From: an uncultured Bacteroidia bacterium
GTDB lineage: Bacteria > Bacteroidota > Bacteroidia > Bacteroidales > CAJPTX01
Direction of reading: 5' to 3'
Assembly: GCA_938038735.1 (NCBI GenBank)
Contig: CALHSW010000060.1
Span: 1 to 42,468 of the forward strand
Length of the DNA stretch: 42,468 bases
The position numbers were made by a program, and so were the translations under genes. The notes below the pieces were generated by a model. That model had not been told where the DNA came from and did not search any database. It saw only the letters and a program-made list of their open reading frames with translations. Below, piece by piece: positions 26,110-34,549 of the stretch. Numbering within the stretch: the first letter of the stretch is position 1; every line of letters begins with the position of its first letter.

Positions 26110-26479
26110 AGCTATATTAGGGCTACCTCCAAGCCACAATGTTTTTCTTTTGCCCCAGCGTCCACCCCATTCAGATGTAAAGAAGCGGAGCGGCACATCT
26201 GCCAATTTAGCATCTAGTAACGAGCCCCCTCAAAGGCTACTTCTAGCCTACGGTTTGCGCCCACGGGTTCCATCCCGATAGGGCTGCCAGTCTGAAAAAC
26301 TTCCCCGCGCAGCCACCCCACCCAATCCCTGCATCAAACTCGCGTAGAAGGAAGGCACTGCGCATGTGGGCGAACAAAGTGTACTATAGCGCACATGCCC
26401 CCTCCCAGGGCGATAGGAATTCTGTGGGACGCAGCCCAGCAAAGGGGCATGATTGCCATTTTACTAGCACCCCATTCGT

Positions 26480-26539
26480 ACCCCCTTCGCATCAAATTCG
26501 GATTTCTCCGGAGAAATCCGAATTTGATGCGAAGGGGGT
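26480..26539. repeat. perfect 60-base palindrome without a loop
   Basis: Bases 26480-26509 are the exact reverse complement of 26510-26539; the centre is CTCC/GGAG with no spacer. Beyond the core the two sides still resemble each other (GCATGATTG on the left, the complement of CAATCATATGC on the right), but the left side holds about 20 extra bases. It may be a recombination or mobile element scar, a protein-binding site, or an assembly fold-back artefact. Transcribed, it would fold into a very stable hairpin. Confidence 0.9.
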
Positions 26540-26697
26540 GCCAATCATATGCTTCGGGGTATGGTAGCGAAAGGAGCTAAAGCCACACATCCTGCCATAA
26601 TCTCAACAGATACAATCCACCCTCCACGCGCACCCTCCTACAGCCAGCGGCAGAAAAGAATTGTTCATAATAATCGCTAACTTCGCGAAAACGAAGG

Positions 26698-28086
26698 ATG
26701 AAGACAATGGCAAACGTAGACGTTTCGATACCCAAAGGGATGCGCGATTTTGCGCCAGAGGTAATGGCGCGGCGGAACTACATTTTCGACACCATACGTC
26801 ATACGTTCCATGCATATGGGTATCAACCGATTGAGACCCCGGCAATGGAGAACCTCAGCACGCTGCTGGGGAAATATGGCGATGAGGGGGATAAACTGCT
26901 GTTCAGGGTGCTAAACTCTGGGGATTTTCTGAAGGAAACAGAGGGCAAAGACCTATACGGTATGCGGCGTGAGGAGCTGGCTGCGCTGCTGTGCGACCGC
27001 GGCATGCGCTACGACCTAACGGTGCCCTTCGCCCGCTACGTGGTGCAGCACCACGGGGAGCTGTCATACCCCTTCAAGCGCTACCAGATGCAGCCCGTTT
27101 GGCGCGCCGATAGGCCGCAGAAGGGCCGCTACAGAGAGTTTACGCAGTGCGACGTGGACATCATTGGGAGCAACTCCCTTCTCAACGAGGAGGAGCTGAT
27201 AGAAATAGTGGAAGATGTGTTCGCTGCGCTCGGGCTGCGGGTGACGCTGCACGTGAACCACCGCAAGCTGCTCTCGGCCATCGCGGAGACGCTGGGCGCG
27301 AGCGATAGGGTAACAGACCTCACGGTGGCCATCGATAAGCTGGAGAAGATGGGCTTTGAGGGGGTGGCAAAGGAGCTATCGGAGAAGGGCTTCTCGCCTA
27401 ATCAAATAGAGCGGCTCCGGGGCATGGTAACCGCGCAGGGCGACAACGCGGCGCGGCTGCAGGCAATAGCCACGGCAGTAGAAGGCGCACCATCGGCAGC
27501 GGCAGGCATCGCGGAGATGCGCCGGCTGCTGGACCTAGTACTGCTCGCGGGGATACGCATGCCCATACAGCTTGATCTGTCGCTAGCCCGGGGGCTCAAC
27601 TACTACACAGGGGCCATATTTGAGGTCAAGGCGGAAGGGGTGCAGATCGGGTCGGTCTGCGGCGGGGGTCGCTACGACAACCTCACGGGCATTTTCGGGC
27701 TGCCCGACATGAGCGGGGTGGGAATCTCCTTTGGTGCTGATAGGATATACGATGCGCTCATGGAGCTAAATGGCTTCCCCGAAGGGCTAACCCGCAGCTG
27801 CGATGTGCTTATACTCAACCTCGCGGAGGAGTCGCTCGGCACAATGCTGCGACTCGCCAACGAGCTTCGGGGGCGCGGGGTGCGCGTGTCGCTCTACCCC
27901 GAAACCGCTAAGATGAAAAAACAGATGACCTACGCCAACCGTATCGGGGCGGCGTGGGTGGTGCTGGCCGGCGAAGAGGAGCAGCAGCGGGAGGAGGTCT
28001 CCTTTAAGAACATGGAGACCGGGGAGCAGGAAAGCATCTCGCTATCGATTGCCGCGGAGTGGATCGGCGCAAAGATTACGAAGTAA
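26698..28086 (+). CDS. hisS: histidine-tRNA ligase
   Basis: A 462-residue class II histidyl-tRNA synthetase. The catalytic core (about 10-335) has motif 1 around the SIPKGMRDFAPE start, motif 2 (KRYQMQPVWRADRPQKGR), the HisA motif ARGLNYYTGAIFEV and a motif 3 that ends FGADRIYDAL. The C-terminal anticodon-binding domain (about 365-455) includes VRVSLYPETAKMKKQM. Length is normal. ATG 26698 is used; ATG 26707 is an equally good start, with GAAGGA eight bases upstream of it. hutH begins 27 bases after the stop, so the enzymes that charge and degrade histidine are co-transcribed. Confidence 0.95.
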   Translation: MKTMANVDVSIPKGMRDFAPEVMARRNYIFDTIRHTFHAYGYQPIETPAMENLSTLLGKYGDEGDKLLFRVLNSGDFLKETEGKDLYGMRREELAALLCDRGMRYDLTVPFARYVVQHHGELSYPFKRYQMQPVWRADRPQKGRYREFTQCDVDIIGSNSLLNEEELIEIVEDVFAALGLRVTLHVNHRKLLSAIAETLGASDRVTDLTVAIDKLEKMGFEGVAKELSEKGFSPNQIERLRGMVTAQGDNAARLQAIATAVEGAPSAAAGIAEMRRLLDLVLLAGIRMPIQLDLSLARGLNYYTGAIFEVKAEGVQIGSVCGGGRYDNLTGIFGLPDMSGVGISFGADRIYDALMELNGFPEGLTRSCDVLILNLAEESLGTMLRLANELRGRGVRVSLYPETAKMKKQMTYANRIGAAWVVLAGEEEQQREEVSFKNMETGEQESISLSIAAEWIGAKITK

Positions 28087-28113
28087 AACGGAGAAGTTAG
28101 AGAAGGAGATATA

Positions 28114-29613
28114 ATGGAAAAATTTGTGATTAGCCCGACGCCGCTGACGCTCGACGCGTTACGGCAGCTAGTGGAACATCCTGAAATAAAGGTTGAACTC
28201 TCGAAGGAGTCGGTGGCGCGTATCCAGAAGTGCCGCGACTACCTCGATAGGAAGATGGAGAACGTCAAGGAGCCTGTATATGGGGTGACGACGGGCTTCG
28301 GATCGCTCTGCAATAAGACCATCTCGCGCAGCGAGCTGTCGCAGCTACAGGCCAACCTGGTGATGTCGCACGCATGCAGCACGGGTACGCCCGTGGAGAA
28401 GGACGTGGTGCGCCTCATGCTGCTGCTCAAGGCGCATGCGCTGTCGCTGGGCAACTCCGGGGTGCAGGTGGCAACGGTAGAGCGCATCCTGGATATGTAC
28501 AACAATGATGTAATCCCGGTGGTGTTCGACCGCGGGTCGCTCGGCGCGAGCGGCGACCTAGCCCCGTTGGCCAATCTATTCCTGCCGCTCATCGGCAAGG
28601 GTGAGGTGTGCCACAAAGGGGAACGGGTTGCCACGGAGAGCGTTATGAAAGCATTTGGCTGGAAGCCGATTACACTACAGTCAAAGGAGGGCCTAGCGCT
28701 GCTCAACGGGACGCAGTTCATGAGCGCGCACGGCGTGATGGCGTTGCTGCGCATATGCAAGCTCTCAAAGTGGGCAGACACAATCGCCGCGCTGTCGCTC
28801 GAGGGCTTTGATGGGCGGATCGACCCATTCCATAAGAACATTCAGACCGTACGGCCGCATAAGGGGCAGGACGACACGGCGGCCAACATGCGGACCCTGC
28901 TCGAGGGAAGCGAACTCATAGCGCGCCACAAGGAGCATGTGCAGGATCCCTACTCCTTCCGCTGCGTGCCGCAGGTGCACGGAGCGTGCAAGGATGCCAT
29001 TCGCTACGTGAAGGGCGTGGTGGAAACGGAGATTAACTCCGTGACGGACAACCCAACAGTGTGGCCCGATGAGGATTTGGTGATTTCGGGCGGGAACTTC
29101 CACGGGGAACCCTTGGCGCTGGCCTTCGACTTTTTGGCACTGGCCATTGCGGAGCTGGGCAACATCTCGGAGCGCCGTGTGGCGCAGCTCATACTCGGAA
29201 TCCGCGGGCTGCCTGAATTCCTGGTAGCGAATCCCGGGCTGAACAGCGGGTTCATGATTCCGCAGTATGCTGCGGCCGCCATGGTAAGCCAAAATAAGCA
29301 GCTCGCCTCGCCGGCATCGGTCGACTCAATCGTATCGTCGAATGGGCAGGAGGATTTGGTGTCGATGGGGGCAAACGCCGCAACGCGTTTGCTACGCATG
29401 ATTGACAATCTGCACCGCATCCTGGCGATTGAACTCATGAACGCCACGCAGGCCCTAGAGTTCCGTAAGCCGGCTAAAACCTCCCCGAAGCTGCAAGGGG
29501 TAGTAGATGCCTACCGCAAGGAGGTGCCCGCCTTCAACGAGGATCGGGTGATGTACACGGAGATAGAGCGGAGCGTAAAGTTCTTGCAGGAGAAGAAAAG
29601 CCCGCTCGAGTAG
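28114..29613 (+). CDS. hutH: histidine ammonia-lyase
   Basis: A 499-residue HutH that removes ammonia from L-histidine to give urocanate, the first step of histidine breakdown. The self-made MIO cofactor comes from Ala145-Ser146-Gly147 in GSLGASGDLAPL. The family blocks YGVTTGFGSLCN near residue 49 and DNPTVWPDEDLVISGGNFHG around residues 310-330 are intact. A strong ribosome site AAGGAG sits five bases before the ATG. None of the other hut genes (hutU, hutI, ftcD) lies in the window, so either they are elsewhere or the enzyme works in a shorter path. Confidence 0.95.
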   Translation: MEKFVISPTPLTLDALRQLVEHPEIKVELSKESVARIQKCRDYLDRKMENVKEPVYGVTTGFGSLCNKTISRSELSQLQANLVMSHACSTGTPVEKDVVRLMLLLKAHALSLGNSGVQVATVERILDMYNNDVIPVVFDRGSLGASGDLAPLANLFLPLIGKGEVCHKGERVATESVMKAFGWKPITLQSKEGLALLNGTQFMSAHGVMALLRICKLSKWADTIAALSLEGFDGRIDPFHKNIQTVRPHKGQDDTAANMRTLLEGSELIARHKEHVQDPYSFRCVPQVHGACKDAIRYVKGVVETEINSVTDNPTVWPDEDLVISGGNFHGEPLALAFDFLALAIAELGNISERRVAQLILGIRGLPEFLVANPGLNSGFMIPQYAAAAMVSQNKQLASPASVDSIVSSNGQEDLVSMGANAATRLLRMIDNLHRILAIELMNATQALEFRKPAKTSPKLQGVVDAYRKEVPAFNEDRVMYTEIERSVKFLQEKKSPLE

Positions 29614-29617
29614 GGGG

Positions 29618-30043
29618 ATGGGCAGAATCGTTGCGCTCGATGTGGGGCGGAAACGCACGGGGGTCGCGGTAAGCGACCCGCTGCGAATTACGGCGAACGG
29701 CCTCACCACGTGCGCCACGGGGGAGCTGATAGTCTTTCTGCAGGAGTACGCAGCGCACGAAACGGTTGATTTGTTTGTGGTGGGTTCACCGCGCACGGAG
29801 CGCGGTGAACCCTCTGAGGCAATGGCCTACGTGAAACAGGTGGTGGCGCAGCTAAAAAAGAAATTTCCCGATAAAGCTGTTGAGCTACACGACGAGCGAT
29901 ACACTTCGCGCATGGCGCAGCGTGCCATCTTAGCTGCAGGCACGCCAAAGATGAAACGGCAGGATAAGGCGCTAGTGGACAAGGTAAGCGCAACGATACT
30001 GCTGGAGTCATACATGGAGATGGAGAAATTTAGACGAGAATAA
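29618..30043 (+). CDS. ruvX: Holliday junction resolvase-like protein RuvX (YqgF)
   Basis: A 141-residue RNase H-fold protein. The fold-defining first strand IVALDVGRKRTGVAVSD (Asp8), the VVGSPRT segment and DERYTSRMAQR are present, with a late Asp (KALVDKVSATILLES). RuvX/YqgF is needed for normal 16S rRNA 5' end processing in E. coli and was first named as a putative Holliday junction resolvase. It follows hutH by four bases and abuts def, an arrangement seen in other Bacteroidales. Confidence 0.93.
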   Translation: MGRIVALDVGRKRTGVAVSDPLRITANGLTTCATGELIVFLQEYAAHETVDLFVVGSPRTERGEPSEAMAYVKQVVAQLKKKFPDKAVELHDERYTSRMAQRAILAAGTPKMKRQDKALVDKVSATILLESYMEMEKFRRE

Positions 30044-30595
30044 ATGATACTACCGATATATGTTTACGGCTCAGGAGTTCTGCGGAAGGAGGCCGTAGCC
30101 GTAGAACAAGATCACGCAGGACTCGCAGAGCTGGTGCAAAACATGTTCGAAACGATGCACCATGCCGATGGCGTTGGGCTCGCCGCCCCGCAGGTAGGGC
30201 TTCCGCTACAGCTATTCGTGGTGGACGCCTCGGCCTTCGCAGAGGACGACCCTAGCTTGGCAGATTTTCGCAGGGTGTTCATCAACAGCGAGATACTTTC
30301 CTTTGAGGGGGATAACGTTTCCTTCGATGAGGGCTGTCTTAGCCTACCTGGAATCAACGAAAAGGTAATGCGCCCCGAAGGGATTCGGATCCGGTACTAC
30401 GATGAGTTTTTCAATGCGCACGAAGAGGAGTTCCATGGAATAGTGGCGCGAATCGTGCAGCATGAGTTTGACCATACACAGGGCCTAGTATTTACCGACC
30501 GAGTGGGGAAGTTGCGCAAGCAGATGCTACAGAGCAAGCTGAAAGGCATGGCGAACGGCAAAGCCAAGGCGAGCTATCCCATAAAGGTGGGATAA
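30044..30595 (+). CDS. def: peptide deformylase
   Basis: A 183-residue peptide deformylase that removes the formyl group from the N-terminal Met of new proteins. All three family motifs are present: GVGLAAPQVG, EGCLSLPG (metal ligand Cys98) and QHEFDH (ligands His140 and His144, catalytic Glu141). The ATG directly follows the ruvX stop with no gap. The C-terminal tail (KGMANGKAKASYPIKVG) is slightly longer and more basic than in E. coli, which is usual for Bacteroidales. Confidence 0.97.
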   Translation: MILPIYVYGSGVLRKEAVAVEQDHAGLAELVQNMFETMHHADGVGLAAPQVGLPLQLFVVDASAFAEDDPSLADFRRVFINSEILSFEGDNVSFDEGCLSLPGINEKVMRPEGIRIRYYDEFFNAHEEEFHGIVARIVQHEFDHTQGLVFTDRVGKLRKQMLQSKLKGMANGKAKASYPIKVG

Positions 30596-30624
30596 GGCCA
30601 AGGGATACCGAACAGAGGAACTGT

Positions 30625-30655
30625 TTTGTGGAATAGAAACAATTTTGTAACTTTG
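30625..30655 (+). promoter_or_regulatory. promoter of the small DNA-binding protein gene
   Basis: TTTG at 30625-30628, 19 bases, TAACTTTG at 30648-30655: a full match to the Bacteroidota consensus. The ATG is 38 bases after the -7 box. Confidence 0.85.
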
Positions 30656-30692
30656 TTGCGAACAAAGAAAGTAGACAAACGAAAGAATAATT

Positions 30693-30950
30693 ATGGGAAC
30701 ACCAATCACGTTCAATGAGCTACGCCGCATCAAGGACCAATTGCCTGAGGGCACGATGCGAGAGATTGCCGATAGGCTGAATATAGATGTCGAGACCGTG
30801 CGAAACTACTTCGGTGGCACCAATTTCGACAAGGGCGAGTCGACGGGGCTACACGTGGAGCAGGGACCCGATGGGGGCGTGGTAATACTGGATGACCCCA
30901 AAATTCTCAACATGGCCCGGCAAATCCTCAAGGAGCAGGGCAAGGAATAG
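30693..30950 (+). CDS. small helix-turn-helix DNA-binding protein
   Basis: An 85-residue protein conserved in Bacteroidales. Residues about 8-42 form a likely helix-turn-helix (LRRIKDQLPEGTMREIADRL then DVETVRNYFGG), in which the second helix would read DNA. The C-terminal half is acidic and ends LNMARQILKEQGKE. Its targets are unknown. It has its own consensus promoter and is followed by three hairpins, so it looks monocistronic. The number and type of genes it might control cannot be judged from this window. Confidence 0.7.
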   Translation: MGTPITFNELRRIKDQLPEGTMREIADRLNIDVETVRNYFGGTNFDKGESTGLHVEQGPDGGVVILDDPKILNMARQILKEQGKE

Positions 30951-30971
30951 CGAAGGGACAAGATAGACGGA

Positions 30972-31085
30972 GCGCAAGCGGCGGTTACGTTTCCATAGGT
31001 GAAAACGATACCGGCGCTTGCGCAACGTTTAAATCAACCCTCCACAGAGGGGGTTCTGCCTACAGCAGTAGGCAGAGAAATTTTT
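30972..31085 (+). other. three consecutive hairpins between two genes
   Basis: First: a 13-bp stem with one mismatch (30972-30984 against 31011-31023) with a 26-base loop that has further pairing. Second: AACCC at 31036-31040 against GGGTT at 31051-31055, with a small inner extension. Third: a perfect 9-bp stem (31055-31063 against 31068-31076, loop AGCA) followed by GAAATTTTT, which fits a terminator. Whether the first two belong to a leader, a small RNA or the terminator of the previous gene is unclear. No promoter box of full consensus is seen before the chemoreceptor gene. Confidence 0.55.
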
Positions 31086-31146
31086 GGAATTTCATAGAGG
31101 TAAGCTTTGGCGGATGAAGGAATACTTTTACAAAAAATAGGGACTC

Positions 31147-32877
31147 ATGAAAATTAGAGACTTGACCTTGAGAAAACGTCTAGTCATCACGGGTACAACC
31201 GTGGTGACTTTAGTAGTAGCCATGGCAGCCACGGTGTGGCTACGCAATAAAGCAATAGAACGTGAGGCTAGCCGATACGCCATATTTAGCGATGTCTACG
31301 TAGAGGTGGCCTCCCTCCAAAGCGCAGCGCAAAGCTACGTATATCTACAGCGGCACGTGGAGGCACAGGCAGCGAAAGTAAATGCAGCCGCAGAACGCCT
31401 TCGCAACGAGGCAAACCGCATGCTCTCTGAGACCGAGAACACTAGCCTAGCCCATTCTGCACAGCTGTACAACGAGAAGATCACGGAGCTCCTAGACCTA
31501 ATGGAGAAGCTCGAAGCGGGCCGCCTGGCCTACACTAAATGCAACGAAGACCTTTTGGCGCCACAGATTTCCCTCCTCAAACAGGTTGAAGAGATTCGCA
31601 ACGCACAGACACGGGCACACATAGAGTCTGGCTACCGCAACATCTACATGTATAGCATCGCGGGAGCGCTTGAACGGGAATACATCTCCAAAGGAGCGGC
31701 GGATTACCGCGCAGCGATTGATAACATAAAGAGCACCGAGAGCGATCAATTCATGCTCGCAGGCCTCCAGGAAAGCTTAGCGAGCTTTGACCGGCTTGAC
31801 AAGGCTCTCGCCGAGATTCAAAGCTACCAGGTGCGCGTCGGGGAGCTTTTTTCTGAAGTATCAGAGGGTCTGAAACGCCTTACCTCCCAACGCATTGAAC
31901 TCATGGCGAAAGGCAATATGATCAACAGCATAATCATGCTTTGCATGGAGCTAGCAATAATTCTCATCGTAGGACTCATGTTTGAACACCTCGCAAGGGA
32001 CTGGGGGCGCGGCATAGTAAGGGTTTCCAAGGTGCTCGATGAGATGTATGCGGGCGATTTAAGCGAAAAGAGCGCTGAGTCTCAACGTTTTGGGAATCGT
32101 AAGGACGAACTGGGGCGCTTGATGCGGGCAGCCATGGGGCTGAGCGAAAAGCTCCGGCAGGTCATACAGGAAGTCAATACGCATGGAGACTTAGTCAACA
32201 GCATGTCCAGTCAGATGTCAACGCTAGCGATATCGCTCTCTGAAGGGGCAAATACCCAAGCTAGCGGAGCTGAAGAGGCCAGCAGCGCCATTGAGGAGCT
32301 ATCGGCAGGCATCGACATGAACAGCGACAACAGCCTAGCCAGCGGTGAAAAAGCGCAGCTGGGGCTGAAAAGTATGCTGGAAATACAAAAGGTAATCGAG
32401 GCGGCAGTGGGCAGTACCGTGAAGGTGAGTGAAAAAATAAACCTCATAACGGAGATTGTAAACCAAACCAACATCCTTGCACTCAATGCAGCAGTGGAGG
32501 CCGCACGGGCTGGTGAGAGTGGCCGCGGCTTCGCCGTGGTGGCCGCAGAGGTGCGTAAACTTGCGGAACGCAGCAGCGAGGCAGCGCAGGAAATCGTTAG
32601 CCTAGTGGAAGACCTTACACGCGCCTCAAATGAAGCGGGCAAAAGCTTTGACGCAGTGCTTCCCGAAATCCAAAAAACCGCAGAACTGGCGCAAACGGTG
32701 GCAAACACAAGCGCGGAGCAGCGTAACGGGATGCACCAAATCAACATTGCAGTTCAGTCGCTCAACGAGGTGGCGCAGCGCGTCGCGAGCGGGAGCAATG
32801 AGCTTACCGAAACCGCAGATAGCCTAGTGAAGGGGGGCGAAGAGCTAAAGCGGGCCACATCCTACTTCCGCCTGTAG
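31147..32877 (+). CDS. methyl-accepting chemotaxis-like transmembrane receptor
   Basis: A 576-residue receptor. Order: short cytosolic start, membrane helix 1 (about 13-31), exported helical sensor domain (about 32-255), membrane helix 2 (about 258-280), HAMP-like linker (DMYAGDLSEKS region) and a long cytosolic signalling coil with the strictly conserved tip INQTNILALNAAVEAARAGE followed by GRGFAVVAAEVRKLA. The start of the tip reads VNQTN here. No C-terminal CheR-binding pentapeptide is seen. Such receptors control a CheA kinase through CheW, yet no che gene is in the window. Together with the leftward homolog at 38778-40520 it may serve a non-flagellar signalling path. Confidence 0.85.
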   Translation: MKIRDLTLRKRLVITGTTVVTLVVAMAATVWLRNKAIEREASRYAIFSDVYVEVASLQSAAQSYVYLQRHVEAQAAKVNAAAERLRNEANRMLSETENTSLAHSAQLYNEKITELLDLMEKLEAGRLAYTKCNEDLLAPQISLLKQVEEIRNAQTRAHIESGYRNIYMYSIAGALEREYISKGAADYRAAIDNIKSTESDQFMLAGLQESLASFDRLDKALAEIQSYQVRVGELFSEVSEGLKRLTSQRIELMAKGNMINSIIMLCMELAIILIVGLMFEHLARDWGRGIVRVSKVLDEMYAGDLSEKSAESQRFGNRKDELGRLMRAAMGLSEKLRQVIQEVNTHGDLVNSMSSQMSTLAISLSEGANTQASGAEEASSAIEELSAGIDMNSDNSLASGEKAQLGLKSMLEIQKVIEAAVGSTVKVSEKINLITEIVNQTNILALNAAVEAARAGESGRGFAVVAAEVRKLAERSSEAAQEIVSLVEDLTRASNEAGKSFDAVLPEIQKTAELAQTVANTSAEQRNGMHQINIAVQSLNEVAQRVASGSNELTETADSLVKGGEELKRATSYFRL

Positions 32878-32902
32878 GGAAGCTGCATGGCAAAATAGGG
32901 GC

Positions 32903-32931
32903 TACTTTTGGAGCGAAAATGCATACCTTTG
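32903..32931 (+). promoter_or_regulatory. two overlapping -7 boxes before enolase
   Basis: TACTTTTG (32903-32910) and TACCTTTG (32924-32931) both fit TAnnTTTG. Neither has a clear -33 TTTG at 19-21 bases. The second is the nearer, with a 47-base leader before the ATG. Confidence 0.5.
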
Positions 32932-32978
32932 CGGGGAATGATCGTTGAAAAACTAGTAAGTTAAAGAAAGGAACTACA

Positions 32979-34265
32979 ATGGGGCTAATAGAGGGGATAT
33001 TTGCTCGTCAGATACTGGATTCAAGGGGTAATCCAACCATTGAGGTAGATGTTACAACCACCGAGGGGGGCTTCGGTCGTGCGGCGGTACCGAGCGGAGC
33101 ATCAACGGGGGTGCATGAGGCTGTAGAGCTACGCGATGGGGATAAGAGCATGTTCGGCGGGAAGAGCGTTCTCAAAGCCGTGCAGAATGTCAATGATACC
33201 ATTACCGATGCCCTTCTAGGCATGGAGGTGAGCGACCAGCGGGGAATAGACGACGCGATGCGCAATCTAGATGGTACAGACAACAAGGGGAAGCTCGGCG
33301 CAAACGCCATTTTGGGCGTATCGCTCGCGGCAGCCTACGCCGCCGCCGATGAGCTTGACATCCCGCTGTATCGCTACGTGGGCGGTGCTGCTGCGCACGT
33401 AATGCCCGTGCCGATGATGAACATCCTCAACGGTGGGCAGCACGCCGACAACCCCATTGACATCCAGGAATTCATGATTATGCCCGTGGGCGCGAAGAGT
33501 TTTAGCGGCGCGTTACAAATGGGCGCAGAGGTCTTCCACACGCTCAAAAGCGTGCTGAAGGAGCATAAGCAGTCAACCAACGTGGGCGATGAGGGTGGCT
33601 TTGCGCCTAACCTACCAACGCACGAGGCGGTACTCGATACCATTCTACAAGCCGTGGAGCGTGCTGGCTACAAACCGGGGAAGGACATTGTTCTCGCGCT
33701 TGATGCCGCGGCATCGGAGTTCTACGATGAGAAGCGCAAAGTATACCATTTTGAGTCAACCGGAGAAGGCAAGACGGCTGAGCAAATGGTGGCCTACTGG
33801 GAGAAGCTAACGGGTAGCTACCCGATTGTAAGCATAGAGGATGGGCTGCATGAGGACGACTGGGCTGGCTGGAAAATTCTGACGGATAAGCTGGGGAAGA
33901 AAGTGCAGCTGGTGGGGGATGACCTTTTTGTAACGAACGTGAAGCGGCTGCAGGAAGGGATAGACAAGGGGGTTGCCAATTCCATTCTGATTAAGGTTAA
34001 CCAAATCGGTACACTCTCAGAAACTATTGATGCCGTGCGGCTTGCAGACATCCATGGGATGACCTCCGTGATGAGCCACCGCTCTGGGGAGACGGAAGAC
34101 ACAACCATAGCAGACCTTGCCGTGGCGCTCTCAACGGGGCAAATCAAGACGGGCAGCATGTCTCGCACGGATAGAATTGCGAAGTACAACCGTTTGCTCC
34201 GCATAGAGGAGCTTCTAGGCAATCAGGCAATATACCCAGGGGCGGCCTTTAGGAACTGTAGGTAG
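32979..34265 (+). CDS. eno: enolase (phosphopyruvate hydratase)
   Basis: A 428-residue enolase that converts 2-phosphoglycerate to phosphoenolpyruvate in glycolysis. The family blocks are intact: SGASTGVHEAVELRD, the metal-binding VSIEDGLHEDDW and GDDLFVTN, and the signature ILIKVNQIGTLSET followed by SHRSGETEDTTIADLAV. Length is normal. AAGAAAGGAAC before the ATG serves as the ribosome site. It is monocistronic, with promoter boxes upstream and a strong terminator 23 bases after the stop. Confidence 0.97.
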   Translation: MGLIEGIFARQILDSRGNPTIEVDVTTTEGGFGRAAVPSGASTGVHEAVELRDGDKSMFGGKSVLKAVQNVNDTITDALLGMEVSDQRGIDDAMRNLDGTDNKGKLGANAILGVSLAAAYAAADELDIPLYRYVGGAAAHVMPVPMMNILNGGQHADNPIDIQEFMIMPVGAKSFSGALQMGAEVFHTLKSVLKEHKQSTNVGDEGGFAPNLPTHEAVLDTILQAVERAGYKPGKDIVLALDAAASEFYDEKRKVYHFESTGEGKTAEQMVAYWEKLTGSYPIVSIEDGLHEDDWAGWKILTDKLGKKVQLVGDDLFVTNVKRLQEGIDKGVANSILIKVNQIGTLSETIDAVRLADIHGMTSVMSHRSGETEDTTIADLAVALSTGQIKTGSMSRTDRIAKYNRLLRIEELLGNQAIYPGAAFRNCR

Positions 34266-34288
34266 CAGTTCTTTTCATAGCAAGATGG

Positions 34289-34324
34289 CGGCGCAGCTTT
34301 TTTCAAGGCTGCGCCGTTTTTTTT
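34289..34324 (+). terminator. intrinsic terminator of eno
   Basis: A perfect 9-bp GC-rich stem (CGGCGCAGC at 34289-34297, GCTGCGCCG at 34308-34316) followed by eight T. This is the clearest intrinsic terminator in the window. Confidence 0.92.
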
Positions 34325-34444
34325 CAACTGGTTAAGGCGGTGTCAATACACTGGACATGCGAGAGATTAGAGCTGAATGTCAATTGATTAAGCTCTGATT
34401 GGATACGATTAAGGAGTGGTCTTCCGTAAGCTTCTAGCTGAAGA

Positions 34445-34465
34445 TAGAGAAAACTGTTTTCTCTA
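34445..34465. promoter_or_regulatory. 21-base palindrome, possible operator
   Basis: TAGAGAAAAC and GTTTTCTCTA flank a single T, a perfect 10-bp dyad that ends four bases before the -33 TTTG of the membrane-protein promoter. Its place and AT-rich symmetry suit a dimeric regulator, such as the winged-helix protein encoded at 35131. Confidence 0.5.
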
Positions 34466-34468
34466 CAA

Positions 34469-34500
34469 TTTGATTTGTTGTGCAAACCTCTTTACCTCTG
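34469..34500 (+). promoter_or_regulatory. promoter of the membrane protein/regulator pair
   Basis: TTTG 34469-34472, 20 bases, TACCTCTG 34493-34500 (one mismatch to TAnnTTTG). The leader to the ATG at 34550 is about 45 bases. Confidence 0.55.
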
Positions 34501-34549
34501 CAATAGGTTTACATTTTAACGGTCAAATCTAAAGTAAAAGGAGAAAGTC

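Larger units (their letters stand above)
26050..26697. other. non-coding 648-base stretch with several inverted repeats
   Basis: No convincing gene is seen; the short open frames here run through the palindrome and lack family features. It holds a terminator-like hairpin (26079-26109), a 7-bp stem at 26172-26201, a 7-bp stem at 26362-26398 (GCATGTG against CACATGC), and the 60-base palindrome at 26480-26539. Just before hisS, TAACTTCG at 26678-26685 could be a weak -7 box. The region separates the C-rich block from the G-rich housekeeping genes. Confidence 0.6.

Noticed and set aside
26480..26539. Palindrome as an intrinsic terminator
   Set aside because: It lies over 400 bases after the nearest upstream stop and is not followed by a T run on either strand.
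26364..26580. Two overlapping short open frames across the 60-base palindrome
   Set aside because: They read through the palindrome, have no ribosome site or family pattern, and differ only by frame.
28239..28841. Open frame of 200 codons on the minus strand inside hutH
   Set aside because: Antisense shadow with Ser/Leu-rich, low-complexity content; hutH is intact on the other strand.
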